Shown here: positions 9,028-17,820 of the stretch, one piece after another
How positions within the stretch are numbered: position 1 is the first letter of the stretch
Layout: every line of letters begins with the position of its first letter
From: Rubellimicrobium sp. CFH 75288
Lineage (GTDB): Bacteria > Pseudomonadota > Alphaproteobacteria > Rhodobacterales > Rhodobacteraceae
Assembly: GCF_009904055.1 (NCBI RefSeq)
Contig: NZ_WYDP01000003.1
Location: forward strand, 248,001 to 312,000
Direction of reading: 5' to 3'
DNA length: 64,000 nt
Made by a program: the position numbers and the translations under genes
Notes under the pieces: generated by a model
The model's input: the letters and a program-made list of their open reading frames with translations, nothing else
The model's database searches: none
What the model was told of the DNA's origin: nothing

Positions 9028-9771
9028 TCAGTCCTGCGGACGCAGGTGGATGAGACCGCCCACCTCTCCGGGGAAAGGGGAGTCGGGGTCGGCCACGGGC
9101 GTGACGATGGCCTGGGCCAGGACGGCAACCGGTGTCCAGTAGGGGATGTACCATTCCTGATCGACTTCGAGGATCAGGACACGGTCGGCCTCTCCGTCAT
9201 AGGCGCCGATCAGGGCGACATGGCCGCCGAACCAGTCGCCCGTCACCACCCCCTGATTGTAGGCCACCACCACCGCATCGTCCGCGCTCGCCTCGTTGGT
9301 GCGCAGGATGGTGCGCAGCCGGTCGAGATCGTCCGGCCCCGACAGGCGGACCGCCTCGGCCTCGTAGCGCGCCAGACCCGCGGCCCGCAGCGAGGCCGCG
9401 GCGAACCGGGCGAGCGCGTCGAAGGGCACCCCGGTGCCGTCCGGGGCGGTCATCGCGATCCACTCGGGATCGCCCACGGCCTCGAGCAGCGCCTGCTGGG
9501 TCAGGACCGGTTCTTCGGCGCTTGCGGGCAGGCCGCGGAGGCCGTTCACCGCGGCCGCGAGGGCCGCGACGGTGCAGGCGGTGGGGGTGACCTGCGGCTT
9601 CACGAAGGGCGCGAAGGCCCAGAAGTCGGGGGCCGGTGCCTGTCGCAGGAAGGCATGATCGTCGGTGATCGCCACGGCGTTCGGCCCGAGCTTGGGCTGC
9701 TCGGCCCAGACAGGTGCAGCCAAGGCCATGAGAACGACGGTCGATCGAAGCATGAGCCGCATTCCCTGCAA
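9028..9771 (-). CDS. Exported phytochelatin-synthase-family protein
   Basis: A Sec signal peptide (about residues 1-23, ending AAPVWAE) precedes a papain-like domain of the phytochelatin synthase family, giving 247 residues. Cys66 in PTACTVAAL and His184 in GGHVALIGAYDG match the catalytic pair, followed by the family's 'RVLILEVDQEWYIPYW' stretch. The residue 18 after the His, where the family has the catalytic Asp, reads Glu202; Asp204 is two further on. Bacterial members mostly remove Gly from glutathione rather than making long phytochelatins. Export implies a periplasmic thiol-peptide or metal-related role. It leads the DUF7002-chrA row. Confidence 0.8.
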   Translation of the reverse strand: MQGMRLMLRSTVVLMALAAPVWAEQPKLGPNAVAITDDHAFLRQAPAPDFWAFAPFVKPQVTPTACTVAALAAAVNGLRGLPASAEEPVLTQQALLEAVGDPEWIAMTAPDGTGVPFDALARFAAASLRAAGLARYEAEAVRLSGPDDLDRLRTILRTNEASADDAVVVAYNQGVVTGDWFGGHVALIGAYDGEADRVLILEVDQEWYIPYWTPVAVLAQAIVTPVADPDSPFPGEVGGLIHLRPQD

Positions 9772-9813
9772 GATGCAACCAGCTTGCAGTGCCCGAGCGA
9801 AACGGTCAACGAC

Positions 9814-9851
9814 AAAGAGGAAAGTGCAGGCTTCTGTTGCCAGGTGCCTGC
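9814..9851 (-). terminator. Intrinsic terminator of ssrA
   Basis: On the minus strand GCAGGC (9846-9851) pairs with GCCTGC (9826-9831) across a 14-base loop and is followed by ACTTTCCTCTTT, a moderately T-rich tail. It lies just past the tag-coding piece of ssrA. The phytochelatin-synthase-like gene starts 43 bp further on. Confidence 0.5.
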
Positions 9852-10136
9852 GGACCCCGCCCGAGGGGCTTATTCCCCGGGACTTTGGCTCTGGACCTTT
9901 CCGCCGTTAGGCGGCGAGGGCCATCGCCGGAGCACGGTTGTCGTTGGCAACTATGCGTTTTGGACCGATAACGGTGGTACCTCACCGGGACAAAGCCACG
10001 CCTTTACACGGTCGTCGATCCTGTTTCGGCCCCCTGGTCCCCCCAACGAGAGGTATCTGGTGGAGCCGCCGGGTACCGCCCCCGGGTCCGATCCGCTTAT
10101 TCCGCGCGCGTTTATGCCCATAGTCCGTTGCCGGAC
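9852..10136 (-). ncRNA. ssrA: tmRNA, permuted two-piece form
   Basis: Read on the minus strand, the acceptor piece comes first (10136-10058). It opens with a GTCCG-GCAA-CGGAC hairpin and ends with a T-arm (CCGGG/CCCGG), CGGCTCC and ACCA. After 24 bases the second piece starts near 10033 with GGGGCCGAAACAGGATCGAC, whose first seven bases pair with CGGCTCC to close the tRNA-like stem. The tag frame runs from GCC at 9946-9948 and encodes ANDNRAPAMALAA, then TAA (9907-9909), preceded by the familiar ATAGTT. tmRNA rescues stalled ribosomes and tags the nascent chain for proteolysis. The 3' end of the coding piece is approximate. The T-loop (GGCGGTA) is not the usual TTCRA type. Confidence 0.93.
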
Positions 10137-10142
10137 GGCGCC

Positions 10143-10171
10143 AAGATAGGGCGGCGGAGGCGTCGTCTCAA
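10143..10171 (-). promoter_or_regulatory. Sigma-70 promoter of ssrA
   Basis: TTGAGA (10166-10171) and TATCTT (10143-10148) on the minus strand are separated by exactly 17 bases. They place the start about seven bases downstream at 10136, precisely where the first hairpin of the acceptor piece begins. Confidence 0.8.
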
Positions 10172-10240
10172 GGGGGATCGGAGGGAACCGGGGCAGGGCC
10201 GCCCGCGTCGGGTGCAAGGCTGCAACGGGAGGGACGCCGC

Positions 10241-11056
10241 ATGGCCGAGGTCGAGGCGCGCGAGCCGGACGAGATCACCGAGGCCATGGCCGACACGGCC
10301 GAGGAAAAGGCCGGCCGCGGCACGGGTGCGGCGATCGTGCTGGGTCTGCTGGCGGGCGCCTATATCGCGCTGGGGGGTCTGTTCGCGGTCGTGGCGGGAG
10401 CGGGGGCGGACGGGATGATGCCGCACGGGGCGGTGCAGGTGCTGGCGGGGGCCGTGTTCTCGGTCGGGCTGATCCTGGTGCTGCTGGCGGGGGGCGAGCT
10501 GTTCACCGGCAACACGCTGATGGTCGTGGGCGCGGCCAAGGACCGCTTTCCGCTGGGCGACCTGTTCGGGTCCTGGGTGCTGGTCTGGGTGGCGAACCTC
10601 GTGGGCTCGCTCCTCGTGGTGGCGCTGGCGCTGGCGGCGGGGTTCCACGAGGGGGGCGACGGCGCGGTGGGCGCGCGGGCGGCCGAGGTGGCGGCCAACA
10701 AGGCGGGCAAGGCGCCGCTTGCGGTCGTGGCGAGCGGGGTCCTGGCCAACGTGCTGGTGGTGCTGGCCGTCTGGATGGCGGCCGGGGGGCGCAGCGCCGC
10801 CGACAAGGTTCTGGTGATCGTGCTGCCCATCGCGGGCTTCGTCGCCATGGACCTCGAGCACTCGGTCGCCAACATGAGCCTCCTGCCGCTGGGCCTCGGC
10901 GCGGCGGCGCTGATGGGGCCGGAGGCGGGGGCGCAGGCGGGGGCGATGCCCGGATGGGGGGCGGCCGCGCTCAACGTCGCGCTCTCGACCTTGGGCAACG
11001 CGCTGGGGGGCGCGGCGATCGGGCTCGCCTACTGGGTCGCCACGCGGCGCGGCTAG
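10241..11056 (+). CDS. Formate/nitrite transporter (FNT) family channel
   Basis: The 271-residue protein has six transmembrane helices after a charged 30-residue N-terminus. FNT landmarks are [10 protein letters not shown] (helix 2 loop), [15 protein letters not shown] and [11 protein letters not shown], the latter with the central His of the pore. FNT proteins are pentameric channels for formate, nitrite, lactate or hydrosulfide; which one this moves cannot be told from sequence. It converges on eda, and the two stop codons share the tetranucleotide CTAG at 11053-11056. Confidence 0.9.
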   Translation: MAEVEAREPDEITEAMADTAEEKAGRGTGAAIVLGLLAGAYIALGGLFAVVAGAGADGMMPHGAVQVLAGAVFSVGLILVLLAGGELFTGNTLMVVGAAKDRFPLGDLFGSWVLVWVANLVGSLLVVALALAAGFHEGGDGAVGARAAEVAANKAGKAPLAVVASGVLANVLVVLAVWMAAGGRSAADKVLVIVLPIAGFVAMDLEHSVANMSLLPLGLGAAALMGPEAGAQAGAMPGWGAAALNVALSTLGNALGGAAIGLAYWVATRRG

Positions 11057-11697
11057 GCGCGGGGCAGGGCGGCGGCCTCGGCGGCCAGTGCGGTGACGGC
11101 GCCCCAGTCGCCCGCGCGCAGCGCCGCCGCCGGAGCCACCCAGGACCCCCCGACGCAGATCACGTTGGAGAGCGCGAGGTAGTCCCGCGCGTTGGCCGCG
11201 CCCACCCCGCCCGTGGGGCAGAAGCGCACCTGCGGCAGCGGCCCGGCCCAGGCGCGCAGGGTGGGGATGCCCCCGTTCGCCTCGGCCGGAAAGAACTTCT
11301 GGACGGAATAGCCGCGCTCGAGGAGCGCCATGGCCTCGGACGGGGTGGCGGCGCCGGGCAGGAGCGGCAGGTCGTTGGCCTCGGCCGCGTCGAGCAGGCG
11401 GCGCGTGGCGCCGGGCGAGACGCCGAAGGTGGCACCGGCCTCCTTGGCGGCCTCCACGTCCCGTTCGGTCAGCAGGGTTCCGGCACCGACCACGCCGCCC
11501 TCGACGGCCGCCATGAGGCGGATCGCCTCGAGCGCGGCGGGGGTGCGCAGCGTCACCTCGAGCGCAGGCAGGCCGCCCGCGACCAGTGCGCGGGCGAGCG
11601 GTTCGGCCTGGCCCGCATCCTCGACCACGAGGACGGGGATGACGGGGGCCAGCGCGCAGACGCGGGCGACGAGGTCTGAGGCGTGCTCGGGGGTCAT
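11053..11697 (-). CDS. eda: KDPG/KHG aldolase
   Basis: The 214-residue class I aldolase splits 2-keto-3-deoxy-6-phosphogluconate into pyruvate and glyceraldehyde-3-phosphate, the last step of the Entner-Doudoroff pathway. The catalytic Glu (LEVTLRT) and Schiff-base Lys (VQKFFPAE) are present. The ATG overlaps the edd stop by four bases (ATGA), so translation is coupled. It meets the FNT channel gene tail to tail. Confidence 0.96.
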   Translation of the reverse strand: MTPEHASDLVARVCALAPVIPVLVVEDAGQAEPLARALVAGGLPALEVTLRTPAALEAIRLMAAVEGGVVGAGTLLTERDVEAAKEAGATFGVSPGATRRLLDAAEANDLPLLPGAATPSEAMALLERGYSVQKFFPAEANGGIPTLRAWAGPLPQVRFCPTGGVGAANARDYLALSNVICVGGSWVAPAAALRAGDWGAVTALAAEAAALPRA

Positions 11698-13517
11698 GCG
11701 GGCTCCGTCAGCGGGGGCAGGATGGCGGACGCGCCCTCGGTAGCGGGTCCCACGGCCCGGCGGAAGAGGCCGAAGAGCTCGCGGCCCAGCCCCTCCGCGC
11801 TGGCGGAGAGGTCCGGCTGCGCGGGCTCTCGCTCCGACAGGTCGCAGAGCGCCTCGAGCCGGCCCGTGCAGGCGTCCAGCACGACCGGGTCGCCGTCGCG
11901 CAGCCGGGCGAGGGGGCCGCCGGCGGCCGCCTCGGGCGAGACGTGGATGGCGGCGGGGACCTTGCCCGAGGCGCCGGACATGCGCCCGTCGGTCACGAGC
12001 GCGATCCGGTGGCCGCGATCCTGGAGCACCGACAGGATCGGGGTCAGCCCGTGCAGTTCGGGCATGCCGTTGGCGCGCGGGCCCTGGAAGCGGACCACCA
12101 CCACCGCGTCCCCGTCGAGCCGCCCCTCGCGGAAGGCCGCGCGGACCGCCTCCTGGCTGTGGAAGACGCGGGCGGGCGCCTCGATCCGCTGGCGGTCCGG
12201 CGCGACGGCCGAGGTCTTGATCACCGCCGAGCCGAGATTGCCCGACAGGTGGACGAGGCCGCCCGTGGGCTGGAACGGGTCCGCCACGGGGCGCAGGATG
12301 CGGTCGTTGAGGCTCTGCCTCGGGCCGTCCGTCCAGTGCAGCGCGCCGTCCCGCAGGCACGGCTCGCGGGTATAGGCGTGCAGGCCGTCGCCCACGACCG
12401 TCACCGCGTCGGCGTGGACGAGGCCCGCCTCCAGCAGCTCAGCGATCAGGAACTGCAGGCCGCCCGCAGCATGGAAGTGGTTCACGTCCGCGAGCCCGTT
12501 GGGATAGACGCGTGCCATCAGCGGCACGGCGGCGGCGATGGCGGCGAAGTCGGCGGGCTCGAGCAGGATCCCGGCGGCGCGGGCCATGGCGGGCAGGTGC
12601 AGCACGAGGTTGGTCGAGCCGCCCGTGGCCATCAGGCCCACGATGCCGTTGACGAAGGCGCGTTCGTCCAGGACGTGCCCCGCCGGGCGCCAGTCGTTGC
12701 CGAGCGCGGTGATGGCGAGCGCGCGTTCGGCCGCCGCGGCGGTCAGCGCGTCCCGCAAGGGGGTGCCGGGATTGACGAAGCTCGCGCCCGGCAGGTGCAG
12801 GCCCATCAGCTCCATCAGCATCTGGTTGGTGTTGGCGGTGCCGTAGAAGGTGCAGGTGCCGGGGCCGTGATAGGAGGCCATCTCGGCGGCCATCAGCTCG
12901 TCCCGCGTGGCGCGCCCTTCGGCGAAGCGCTTGCGCACGGCGGCCTTTTCGTCGTTGGGCAGGCCCGATGGCATGGGGCCTGCGGGGACGAACACGGCCG
13001 GCAGGTGGCCGAAGGTGGCGGCCGCCATCACGAGGCCGGGCACGATCTTGTCGCAGACGCCGAGGAACAGGGCCGCGTCGAACGTGTCGTGCGAGAGCGC
13101 GACGGCGGCCGCGAGCGCGATCGCGTCGCGCGAGAAGAGCGACAGCTCCATCCCCGGCCGGCCTTGGGTCACGCCGTCGCACATGGCGGGCACGCCGCCC
13201 GCGACCTGGGCCGTGCCGCCCGCGCGGCGCGCGGCCTCGCGGATGAGGCGGGGGTAGTCCTCGTAGGGGCGGTGGGCCGAGAGCATGTCGTTGTAGGCCG
13301 TCACGATCCCGAGGTTGGGCGCGCGTCCCTCGGCCAGCCGGGACTTGTCGGGGCCGGTCGCGGCATAGGCATGGGCCTGGTTGCCGCAATCGAGATGGGC
13401 GCGCTGCGGCCCCTCGGCACGGGCCCGGGCGATCCGGTCGAGGTAGCGGCGGCGGAGCGGGCGCGAGCGCTCGCGGATGCGATCGGTGACGTCGGCGATT
13501 CGGGGATCGAGCGGCAT
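11694..13517 (-). CDS. edd: Phosphogluconate dehydratase
   Basis: The 607-residue enzyme of the IlvD/Edd family dehydrates 6-phosphogluconate to KDPG. Cysteines that ligate the iron-sulfur cluster are seen in CDGVTQG and GVCDKIVPG, and the [21 protein letters not shown]-terminal active-site stretch is intact. An AGGAGG site precedes the ATG. With eda it completes the two dedicated Entner-Doudoroff steps; zwf and pgl are not in the window. The palindrome at 13558-13571, 40 bp upstream, is the likely control site. Confidence 0.97.
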   Translation of the reverse strand: MPLDPRIADVTDRIRERSRPLRRRYLDRIARARAEGPQRAHLDCGNQAHAYAATGPDKSRLAEGRAPNLGIVTAYNDMLSAHRPYEDYPRLIREAARRAGGTAQVAGGVPAMCDGVTQGRPGMELSLFSRDAIALAAAVALSHDTFDAALFLGVCDKIVPGLVMAAATFGHLPAVFVPAGPMPSGLPNDEKAAVRKRFAEGRATRDELMAAEMASYHGPGTCTFYGTANTNQMLMELMGLHLPGASFVNPGTPLRDALTAAAAERALAITALGNDWRPAGHVLDERAFVNGIVGLMATGGSTNLVLHLPAMARAAGILLEPADFAAIAAAVPLMARVYPNGLADVNHFHAAGGLQFLIAELLEAGLVHADAVTVVGDGLHAYTREPCLRDGALHWTDGPRQSLNDRILRPVADPFQPTGGLVHLSGNLGSAVIKTSAVAPDRQRIEAPARVFHSQEAVRAAFREGRLDGDAVVVVRFQGPRANGMPELHGLTPILSVLQDRGHRIALVTDGRMSGASGKVPAAIHVSPEAAAGGPLARLRDGDPVVLDACTGRLEALCDLSEREPAQPDLSASAEGLGRELFGLFRRAVGPATEGASAILPPLTEPA

Positions 13518-13557
13518 GGGCGCCTCCTGGAGCCGGTCGGGTGTCCTTAGCAGGTCA

Positions 13558-13571
13558 TGTTAGCGCTAACA
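13558..13571. promoter_or_regulatory. LacI-family-type operator upstream of edd
   Basis: TGTTAGCGCTAACA is a perfect 14-bp palindrome with a central CG, the form typically bound by LacI/GalR-family repressors such as gluconate regulators. It lies between edd and the divergent lipoprotein gene. No LacI gene is adjacent, so the regulator is encoded elsewhere; the window's only LacI gene is 38 kb away in the inositol island. Confidence 0.65.
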
Positions 13572-13691
13572 ACCGTGTCATTCGTGCCGCGTGCGCCTCG
13601 ATACCCGGCGCAGGCGCTCATCGTTTCACAATCGTGCCGCAATGCGGTGGCTGGGCTCGCCCGGACGGGGCTGCAAGCCCGGAGGGATGGG

Positions 13692-14297
13692 ATGACACGG
13701 ATCGGATACGGTTGGGTTCTGGCAGCGGTCCTCGCCCTGGCGGGCTGCGGCGTCACGGGCGGCGGGAACGGTCCGGCGCAGGCGCGGGCGCTCGTGCCGG
13801 GCACCCTGTCGGAGGCGCAGGTGGCGGCGGCCCCGCGTGTGACGGCCTTCCGCGTGGAGGTGCCGGCCTCGCTCCGCGCCAGCGAGGCGAACACGTTCTA
13901 CCCCTTCGCCGATCTGGTGTGGCGGGGCGATCCGCCGGGCGACCGCCACGCGCAGGTGGCGGCCCTGTTCGAGGAGGCCGCGCGCCGCGCGATCGCTGCC
14001 GACCTCGGCGGCCGCGAGGCCGTGGCCGTGGCGCGGGTGGAGCGCTTCCACGGAGTGACGGAGCGGACGCGCTTCTCGGTGGGGGGCGTGTATTCGATCC
14101 GCTTCACGCTCCTGTTCGTCGACCCGGAGACTGGAGAGCCGCTGGCGCCGCCGCGTGTGATCCGGGCCGATCTGCCCGCACCGGGGGGCAACGCGGCCGT
14201 GGAACTCGACCGGCAGGGGCAGACGGAGAAGGTTCGTGTCACCGATCACCTCGCCTGGACGCTGGGGCAGGAGTTCCTCCGGCCGCTGACACCCTGA
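13692..14297 (+). CDS. Putative lipoprotein (DUF6778-like)
   Basis: The 201-residue product begins with a lipoprotein signal ending in the lipobox LALAGC, so Cys is the predicted acylated N-terminus. The body contains 'SEANTFYPFADLVWRGDPPGDRHAQV' and 'FSVGGVYSIRFTLLFVDPETG', which fits a Rhodobacterales-specific family I know as DUF6778 (function unknown). A GGAGGGATGGG ribosome site just before the ATG favours this start. It is transcribed away from edd across the operator palindrome, so it may share that control. Confidence 0.7.
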   Translation: MTRIGYGWVLAAVLALAGCGVTGGGNGPAQARALVPGTLSEAQVAAAPRVTAFRVEVPASLRASEANTFYPFADLVWRGDPPGDRHAQVAALFEEAARRAIAADLGGREAVAVARVERFHGVTERTRFSVGGVYSIRFTLLFVDPETGEPLAPPRVIRADLPAPGGNAAVELDRQGQTEKVRVTDHLAWTLGQEFLRPLTP

Positions 14298-14413
14298 ACC
14301 CCCTGCGGGCCGCGGGGACGGGGGCGGCCTGCGGGCCGCCTCCGACCCTCCCCGCCCGCCGCCCGGCGCCGGGCGCCCTTCCGGCGGGCCGGGGTTCCGG
14401 GCTATGGGGGGTC

Positions 14414-15607
14414 ATGCAAGACACCGCCGCCTATCCCGTCGTGCGCCTAAGCCCCAAGGCCGAGGCGCGCGCCATCCGCCACGGCTTTCCCTGGGTCTAT
14501 GCCGGCGAGCTGGTCGCAGACCGGCGCACCGCGGCGCTGGCGCCGGGCGCCCTGGCCGTGCTGGAGGATGCCGAGCGGCGCCCGCTGGGCGTGGTGACGG
14601 TCAACATGCGCTCGCGCATCGTGGCGAGGGTGCTGGACCAGGACCCGGCCGCACGGATCGACACGGGCTGGATCGCGGCACGGCTGGCCAAGGCGCTGGC
14701 GCTGCGCGAGGCGCTGTTCGACGCGCCGTTCTACCGGCTGGTCCATGCCGAGGCCGACGGGCTGCCCGGCGTGGTGGTGGACCGGATGGGGGACCTCGCG
14801 GTGGTCCAGCCCAACGCGGCCTGGGCCGAGGCGATGCTGGAGCCCCTCGCCTCCGCACTGGTGGAGGTCACGGGCGTCGCGCGGGTGGTCAAGAACGGAT
14901 CGGGCCGGGCACGCGCGCTCGAAGGGCTGGCCGAGGAGACCGCGATGCTGCGGGGCGAGGCGCCGGAGGGGCCGGTGCCGGTGCCGATGAACGGGGCGAT
15001 CTACCTCGCGGACGTGCTGGGCGGGCAGAAGACGGGGCTGTTCTTCGACCAGAGGCCCAACCACGCCTTTGCCGCGCGGCTGGCGCGGGGTGGGCGGGTG
15101 CTCGACGTGTTCAGCCATGTGGGGGGATTCGGTCTGGCCGCGCTCGCGGGGGGCGCGCGCGAGGCGCTGCTGGTCGATTCGTCCGCCGCCGCGCTGGCGC
15201 TGGCGCAAGGCGGGGCACAGGCGATGGGGCGCGAGGTCGCCGTGCGGCAGGGCGACGCCTTTGCCGTGATGGAGGCGCTGGGGGCCGAGGGGGAGCGCTT
15301 CGACCTGGTCGTGTGCGACCCGCCGGCCTTTGCGCCCACCAGGGCCGCGCTGGAGGCGGGTCTGCGCGCCTACGAGCGGGTTGCGCGGCTGGCCGCGCCG
15401 CTGGTGCGGGAGGGGGGGTTCCTGGTCCTGTGCTCGTGCTCGCATGCGGCGGATCTGGGCCGCTTCCGGGCGGCCTGCGCGCGGGGGATCGGGCGGGCGG
15501 GGCGGCGGGGGCCGGTGATCCGCACGGGCTTCGCCGGGCCAGACCATCCGGTGCTGCCGCACCTGCCCGAGGGAGGTTATCTCAAGGCGCTGGCGTTCCG
15601 GCTGTGA
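14414..15607 (+). CDS. RlmI-like class I SAM-dependent rRNA methyltransferase
   Basis: The 397-residue protein has an N-terminal PUA-type RNA-binding domain (about residues 5-80, including HGFPWVYAGELV). It is followed by a Rossmann methyltransferase domain with 'GRVLDVFSHVGGFG' as the SAM-binding motif and DPPAF (in VVCDPPAFAP) as the catalytic loop. This matches the YccW/RlmI group that makes 5-methylcytidine in 23S rRNA; the exact target base is not certain. Its TGA overlaps the GTG start of the PIN gene. Confidence 0.85.
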   Translation: MQDTAAYPVVRLSPKAEARAIRHGFPWVYAGELVADRRTAALAPGALAVLEDAERRPLGVVTVNMRSRIVARVLDQDPAARIDTGWIAARLAKALALREALFDAPFYRLVHAEADGLPGVVVDRMGDLAVVQPNAAWAEAMLEPLASALVEVTGVARVVKNGSGRARALEGLAEETAMLRGEAPEGPVPVPMNGAIYLADVLGGQKTGLFFDQRPNHAFAARLARGGRVLDVFSHVGGFGLAALAGGAREALLVDSSAAALALAQGGAQAMGREVAVRQGDAFAVMEALGAEGERFDLVVCDPPAFAPTRAALEAGLRAYERVARLAAPLVREGGFLVLCSCSHAADLGRFRAACARGIGRAGRRGPVIRTGFAGPDHPVLPHLPEGGYLKALAFRL

Positions 15608-16146
15608 GGGTCGTCCTCGACGCCTGCGTGCTCTATCCGACGGTGCTGCGCGAGGTCCTGCTGGGCTGCGCGGCCGAGGGGCTGTTCGAGCCGCTCTGGT
15701 CGGCGCGGCTGCTGGAGGAATGGGCGCGGGCGGCGGCGCGGCTGGGCCCCGAGGGCGAGGCGGTCGCGCGGGGCGAGATCGCGGCGCTGCGCGCGGCCTT
15801 TCCGGGGGCGGAGCTGCGCGTGCCGGAGGGGGCCGAGCGGGGGCTGTGGCTGCCCGACCCGGACGACGTGCACGTGCTGGCCGCCGCCGTGGCGGGGCGG
15901 GCGGATGCGATCCTGACCTGGAACGCGGCCGATTTCCCGCGCGGGGTGCTGGCGGAGGAGGGCCTCGTGCGGCTGGACCCGGACCGGTTCCTGGTGAGCC
16001 TCTGGGAGCGGGCGCCGGAGGCGGTGGTGCGCGTCGCGGCGGCGGCGGCGGAGCGGGCCACGCGCCTGTCGGGCGAGGCCTGGGACCCGCCGCGGCTGTT
16101 GCGCAAGGCGCGGCTGCCGGTGCTGGCGCGGCGGCTCAGCGGATGA
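15604..16146 (+). CDS. PIN-domain protein (RSP_2648-type)
   Basis: The 180-residue PIN fold has the acidic residues of the metal site: Asp6 in VVLDACVLYP, a DPDDVHV cluster and 'LTWNAADFP'. PIN proteins are Mg-dependent ribonucleases. This one resembles the Rhodobacterales RSP_2648 group and has no antitoxin-like gene beside it. The GTG start overlaps the methyltransferase stop (GTGA), which fixes the start and couples the two; a shared role in rRNA or tRNA handling is possible but not shown. The end overlaps the convergent retropepsin gene by 11 bases. Confidence 0.75.
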   Translation: MRVVLDACVLYPTVLREVLLGCAAEGLFEPLWSARLLEEWARAAARLGPEGEAVARGEIAALRAAFPGAELRVPEGAERGLWLPDPDDVHVLAAAVAGRADAILTWNAADFPRGVLAEEGLVRLDPDRFLVSLWERAPEAVVRVAAAAAERATRLSGEAWDPPRLLRKARLPVLARRLSG

Positions 16147-16723
16147 GCAGGAGGCGGCCGCCCTCGATCTCGATGCGGGCGAAGCGGGACAGGTAGGTCA
16201 TCCCGAGAAGCGAGGATTCGAGCGGCCCCTCGGTCACGACGGCGGACACGTCGCGGTCCACGATCCCCTCGAGCTCGACCGTGTCGAGGGTGACGCGGGC
16301 GGTGCGGACGGGGCCGTTGGCGGTCATGGCCTGGCCGAGAAAGGCGAGCGAGGCGGGGTCGATCCCGGCCGAGGCGGCGTCGCGCTGCGACAGCACGAGG
16401 TCGGTGGCGCCGGTGTCGAGCGTGAAGATGACGGGCACCCCGTTCACGAGCAGCGTGAGGTGATAATGCCCGTCGATGCCGAGCGGCACCTCGACCGCGG
16501 TGCCGCGCGCGGTCTCCACCAGCGACTGGCGGGGGGCGACGGCGGAGCGGATGTCGGGCCAGAGCGCGATGGCGGCGATCAGGCCGAGGAAGATCAGCGC
16601 CCAGATGGCGGCCTGCTGGAGCATCCGGCCGGCGCTGCCGCGGCCCTGCACAAAGAACCAGCTGGCCACCGCGACGAGGAGCAGCAGGAGATAGGCGAGG
16701 CGCGGGGCGGTATCGGCGTCCAT
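16136..16723 (-). CDS. Membrane-anchored retropepsin-like aspartic protease
   Basis: The 195-residue protein has two N-terminal membrane helices (about 8-26 and 37-54) and then a single-lobe clan AA protease domain with the active-site motif TLDTGAT (Asp103). This is the bacterial TIGR02281-type retropepsin, which must dimerise to be active. The later 'LLGMTYLSRFARIEIEGGRLLL' is the conserved C-terminal flap and strand. Substrates are unknown; the domain probably faces the periplasm. Confidence 0.87.
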   Translation of the reverse strand: MDADTAPRLAYLLLLLVAVASWFFVQGRGSAGRMLQQAAIWALIFLGLIAAIALWPDIRSAVAPRQSLVETARGTAVEVPLGIDGHYHLTLLVNGVPVIFTLDTGATDLVLSQRDAASAGIDPASLAFLGQAMTANGPVRTARVTLDTVELEGIVDRDVSAVVTEGPLESSLLGMTYLSRFARIEIEGGRLLLIR

Positions 16724-17091
16724 GGGACGGATGTAGGGGCCGCGAACCGTCCTGTCACCGGCGCCGACCTGCGGACATGTTGAACCCCCCGCGAGGCCAC
16801 CCTTTCCGCGGGGGAAAGGATCGGGCGGACGTCATCCGCCGGCTGGGTCCTGGACGGCCTTGATTCGATGGACGATGCCGCGTGTTCTGCGCCGGTTGTC
16901 GCTCCTGCTCCGCGCGGGGATGGGGGCATGGCTCTCCTGTGGTGGTGACGGGGCCATCCTCGCAGGCGGAGGTTAACGGGCGGTAAACGCACCGCGCGGT
17001 GGGTGTTGCGCGCGGCCGGAGAAGCCAAGGTTCTGATCCGACGAGGTTTTTCCGCCGGGGGAGGGGTGGGGGTTAACGAAAGGTTGACGCC
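16724..17091. promoter_or_regulatory. Intergenic region with two CtrA-like boxes and a repeated 13-mer
   Basis: No gene is convincing here. It holds TTAA-N7-TAAA at 16973-16987 and TTAA-N7-TTGA at 17073-17087, each one base off the CtrA consensus. The 13-mer CGCACCGCGCGGT at 16988-17000 contains a 10-bp palindrome and recurs at 40237-40249, again next to TTAA boxes. The nearest promoter to serve is that of the retropepsin gene on the minus strand, 250-360 bp away. Confidence 0.4.
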
Positions 17092-17820
17092 TCAGAGGTC
17101 CACGGCGGAGGGCAGGATCACGAGGTCGCGCACGACCACGCCGGGGCGGCGGGTGAGCATGAACAGGACCGCCTCGGCCACCTCCTCGGGGGGCATGAGA
17201 GAGCCCTGGGCGAGCGCCTCCTCCATCTTGGCGCGGGGCCAGTCGTCGAGCAGCGCCGTCACCACGGGGCCGGGCAGGACCGCGCCCACGCGCACGCCCG
17301 CAGGCGCGACCTGGCGGCGAACGGTGTGCACGAAGGCCTGCACGGCGTGCTTGGAGGCGGTATAGACCGGCTCCCACACCACGGGGACGACGCCCGCGAC
17401 CGAGGAGGTCACGATCACGTCGCCCGCGCCCTGGGCGATCAGGTGCGGCAGGACCGAACGGATCGAGCGGAAGCAGGCGTTGACGTTGAGCTGCAGCATC
17501 CGGTCCCAGGCGTCGGGGTCGCCCTCGGCCGCGGGGCCGCCGACGTAAGAGCCCGCATTGGCGTGGAAGATGTCGAGACGGCCCGCGAGGCCGAGGATGC
17601 CGGGGAGCAGCGCGTCCGCCTGGCGGGAGTCCAGCAGGTCCGCGACGAGGGGGAGCGCGCGGTCGCCGATGCCGTCGCAGGCGGCGCGCAGGCGGTCCTC
17701 GGCCCGGTCGATCAGGACGACGCGCGCCCCCGCCCCCGCCATGGCGCGCGCGCAGGCGAGCCCGATTCCCGACGCGGCGCCCGTGACGGCCGCGACCTTG
17801 CCCGCGAGCGGCTCAGACAC
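17092..17820 (-). CDS. rbtD: Ribitol 2-dehydrogenase (SDR family)
   Basis: The 242-residue SDR carries the cofactor motif TGAASGIG (13-20) and the catalytic Ser139/140, Tyr153 and Lys157 (PVYTASK). Several long stretches, such as [16 protein letters not shown] and [18 protein letters not shown], closely match what I know of Klebsiella ribitol dehydrogenase. That makes oxidation of ribitol to D-ribulose with NAD+ the best call. It is the last gene of a minus-strand row with another SDR, a SIS protein and an ABC ATPase, and overlaps the SDR by eight bases. Confidence 0.88.
   Translation of the reverse strand: MSEPLAGKVAAVTGAASGIGLACARAMAGAGARVVLIDRAEDRLRAACDGIGDRALPLVADLLDSRQADALLPGILGLAGRLDIFHANAGSYVGGPAAEGDPDAWDRMLQLNVNACFRSIRSVLPHLIAQGAGDVIVTSSVAGVVPVVWEPVYTASKHAVQAFVHTVRRQVAPAGVRVGAVLPGPVVTALLDDWPRAKMEEALAQGSLMPPEEVAEAVLFMLTRRPGVVVRDLVILPSAVDL

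Noticed and set aside
9951-10217. Small frames on both strands between the phytochelatin-synthase-like gene and the FNT channel gene.
   Set aside because: They cover the tmRNA; false proteins over tRNA-like ends are a well-known artefact.
15604-16146. PIN protein as the toxin of a VapBC pair.
   Set aside because: No small antitoxin gene lies before or after it; it overlaps a methyltransferase gene instead.
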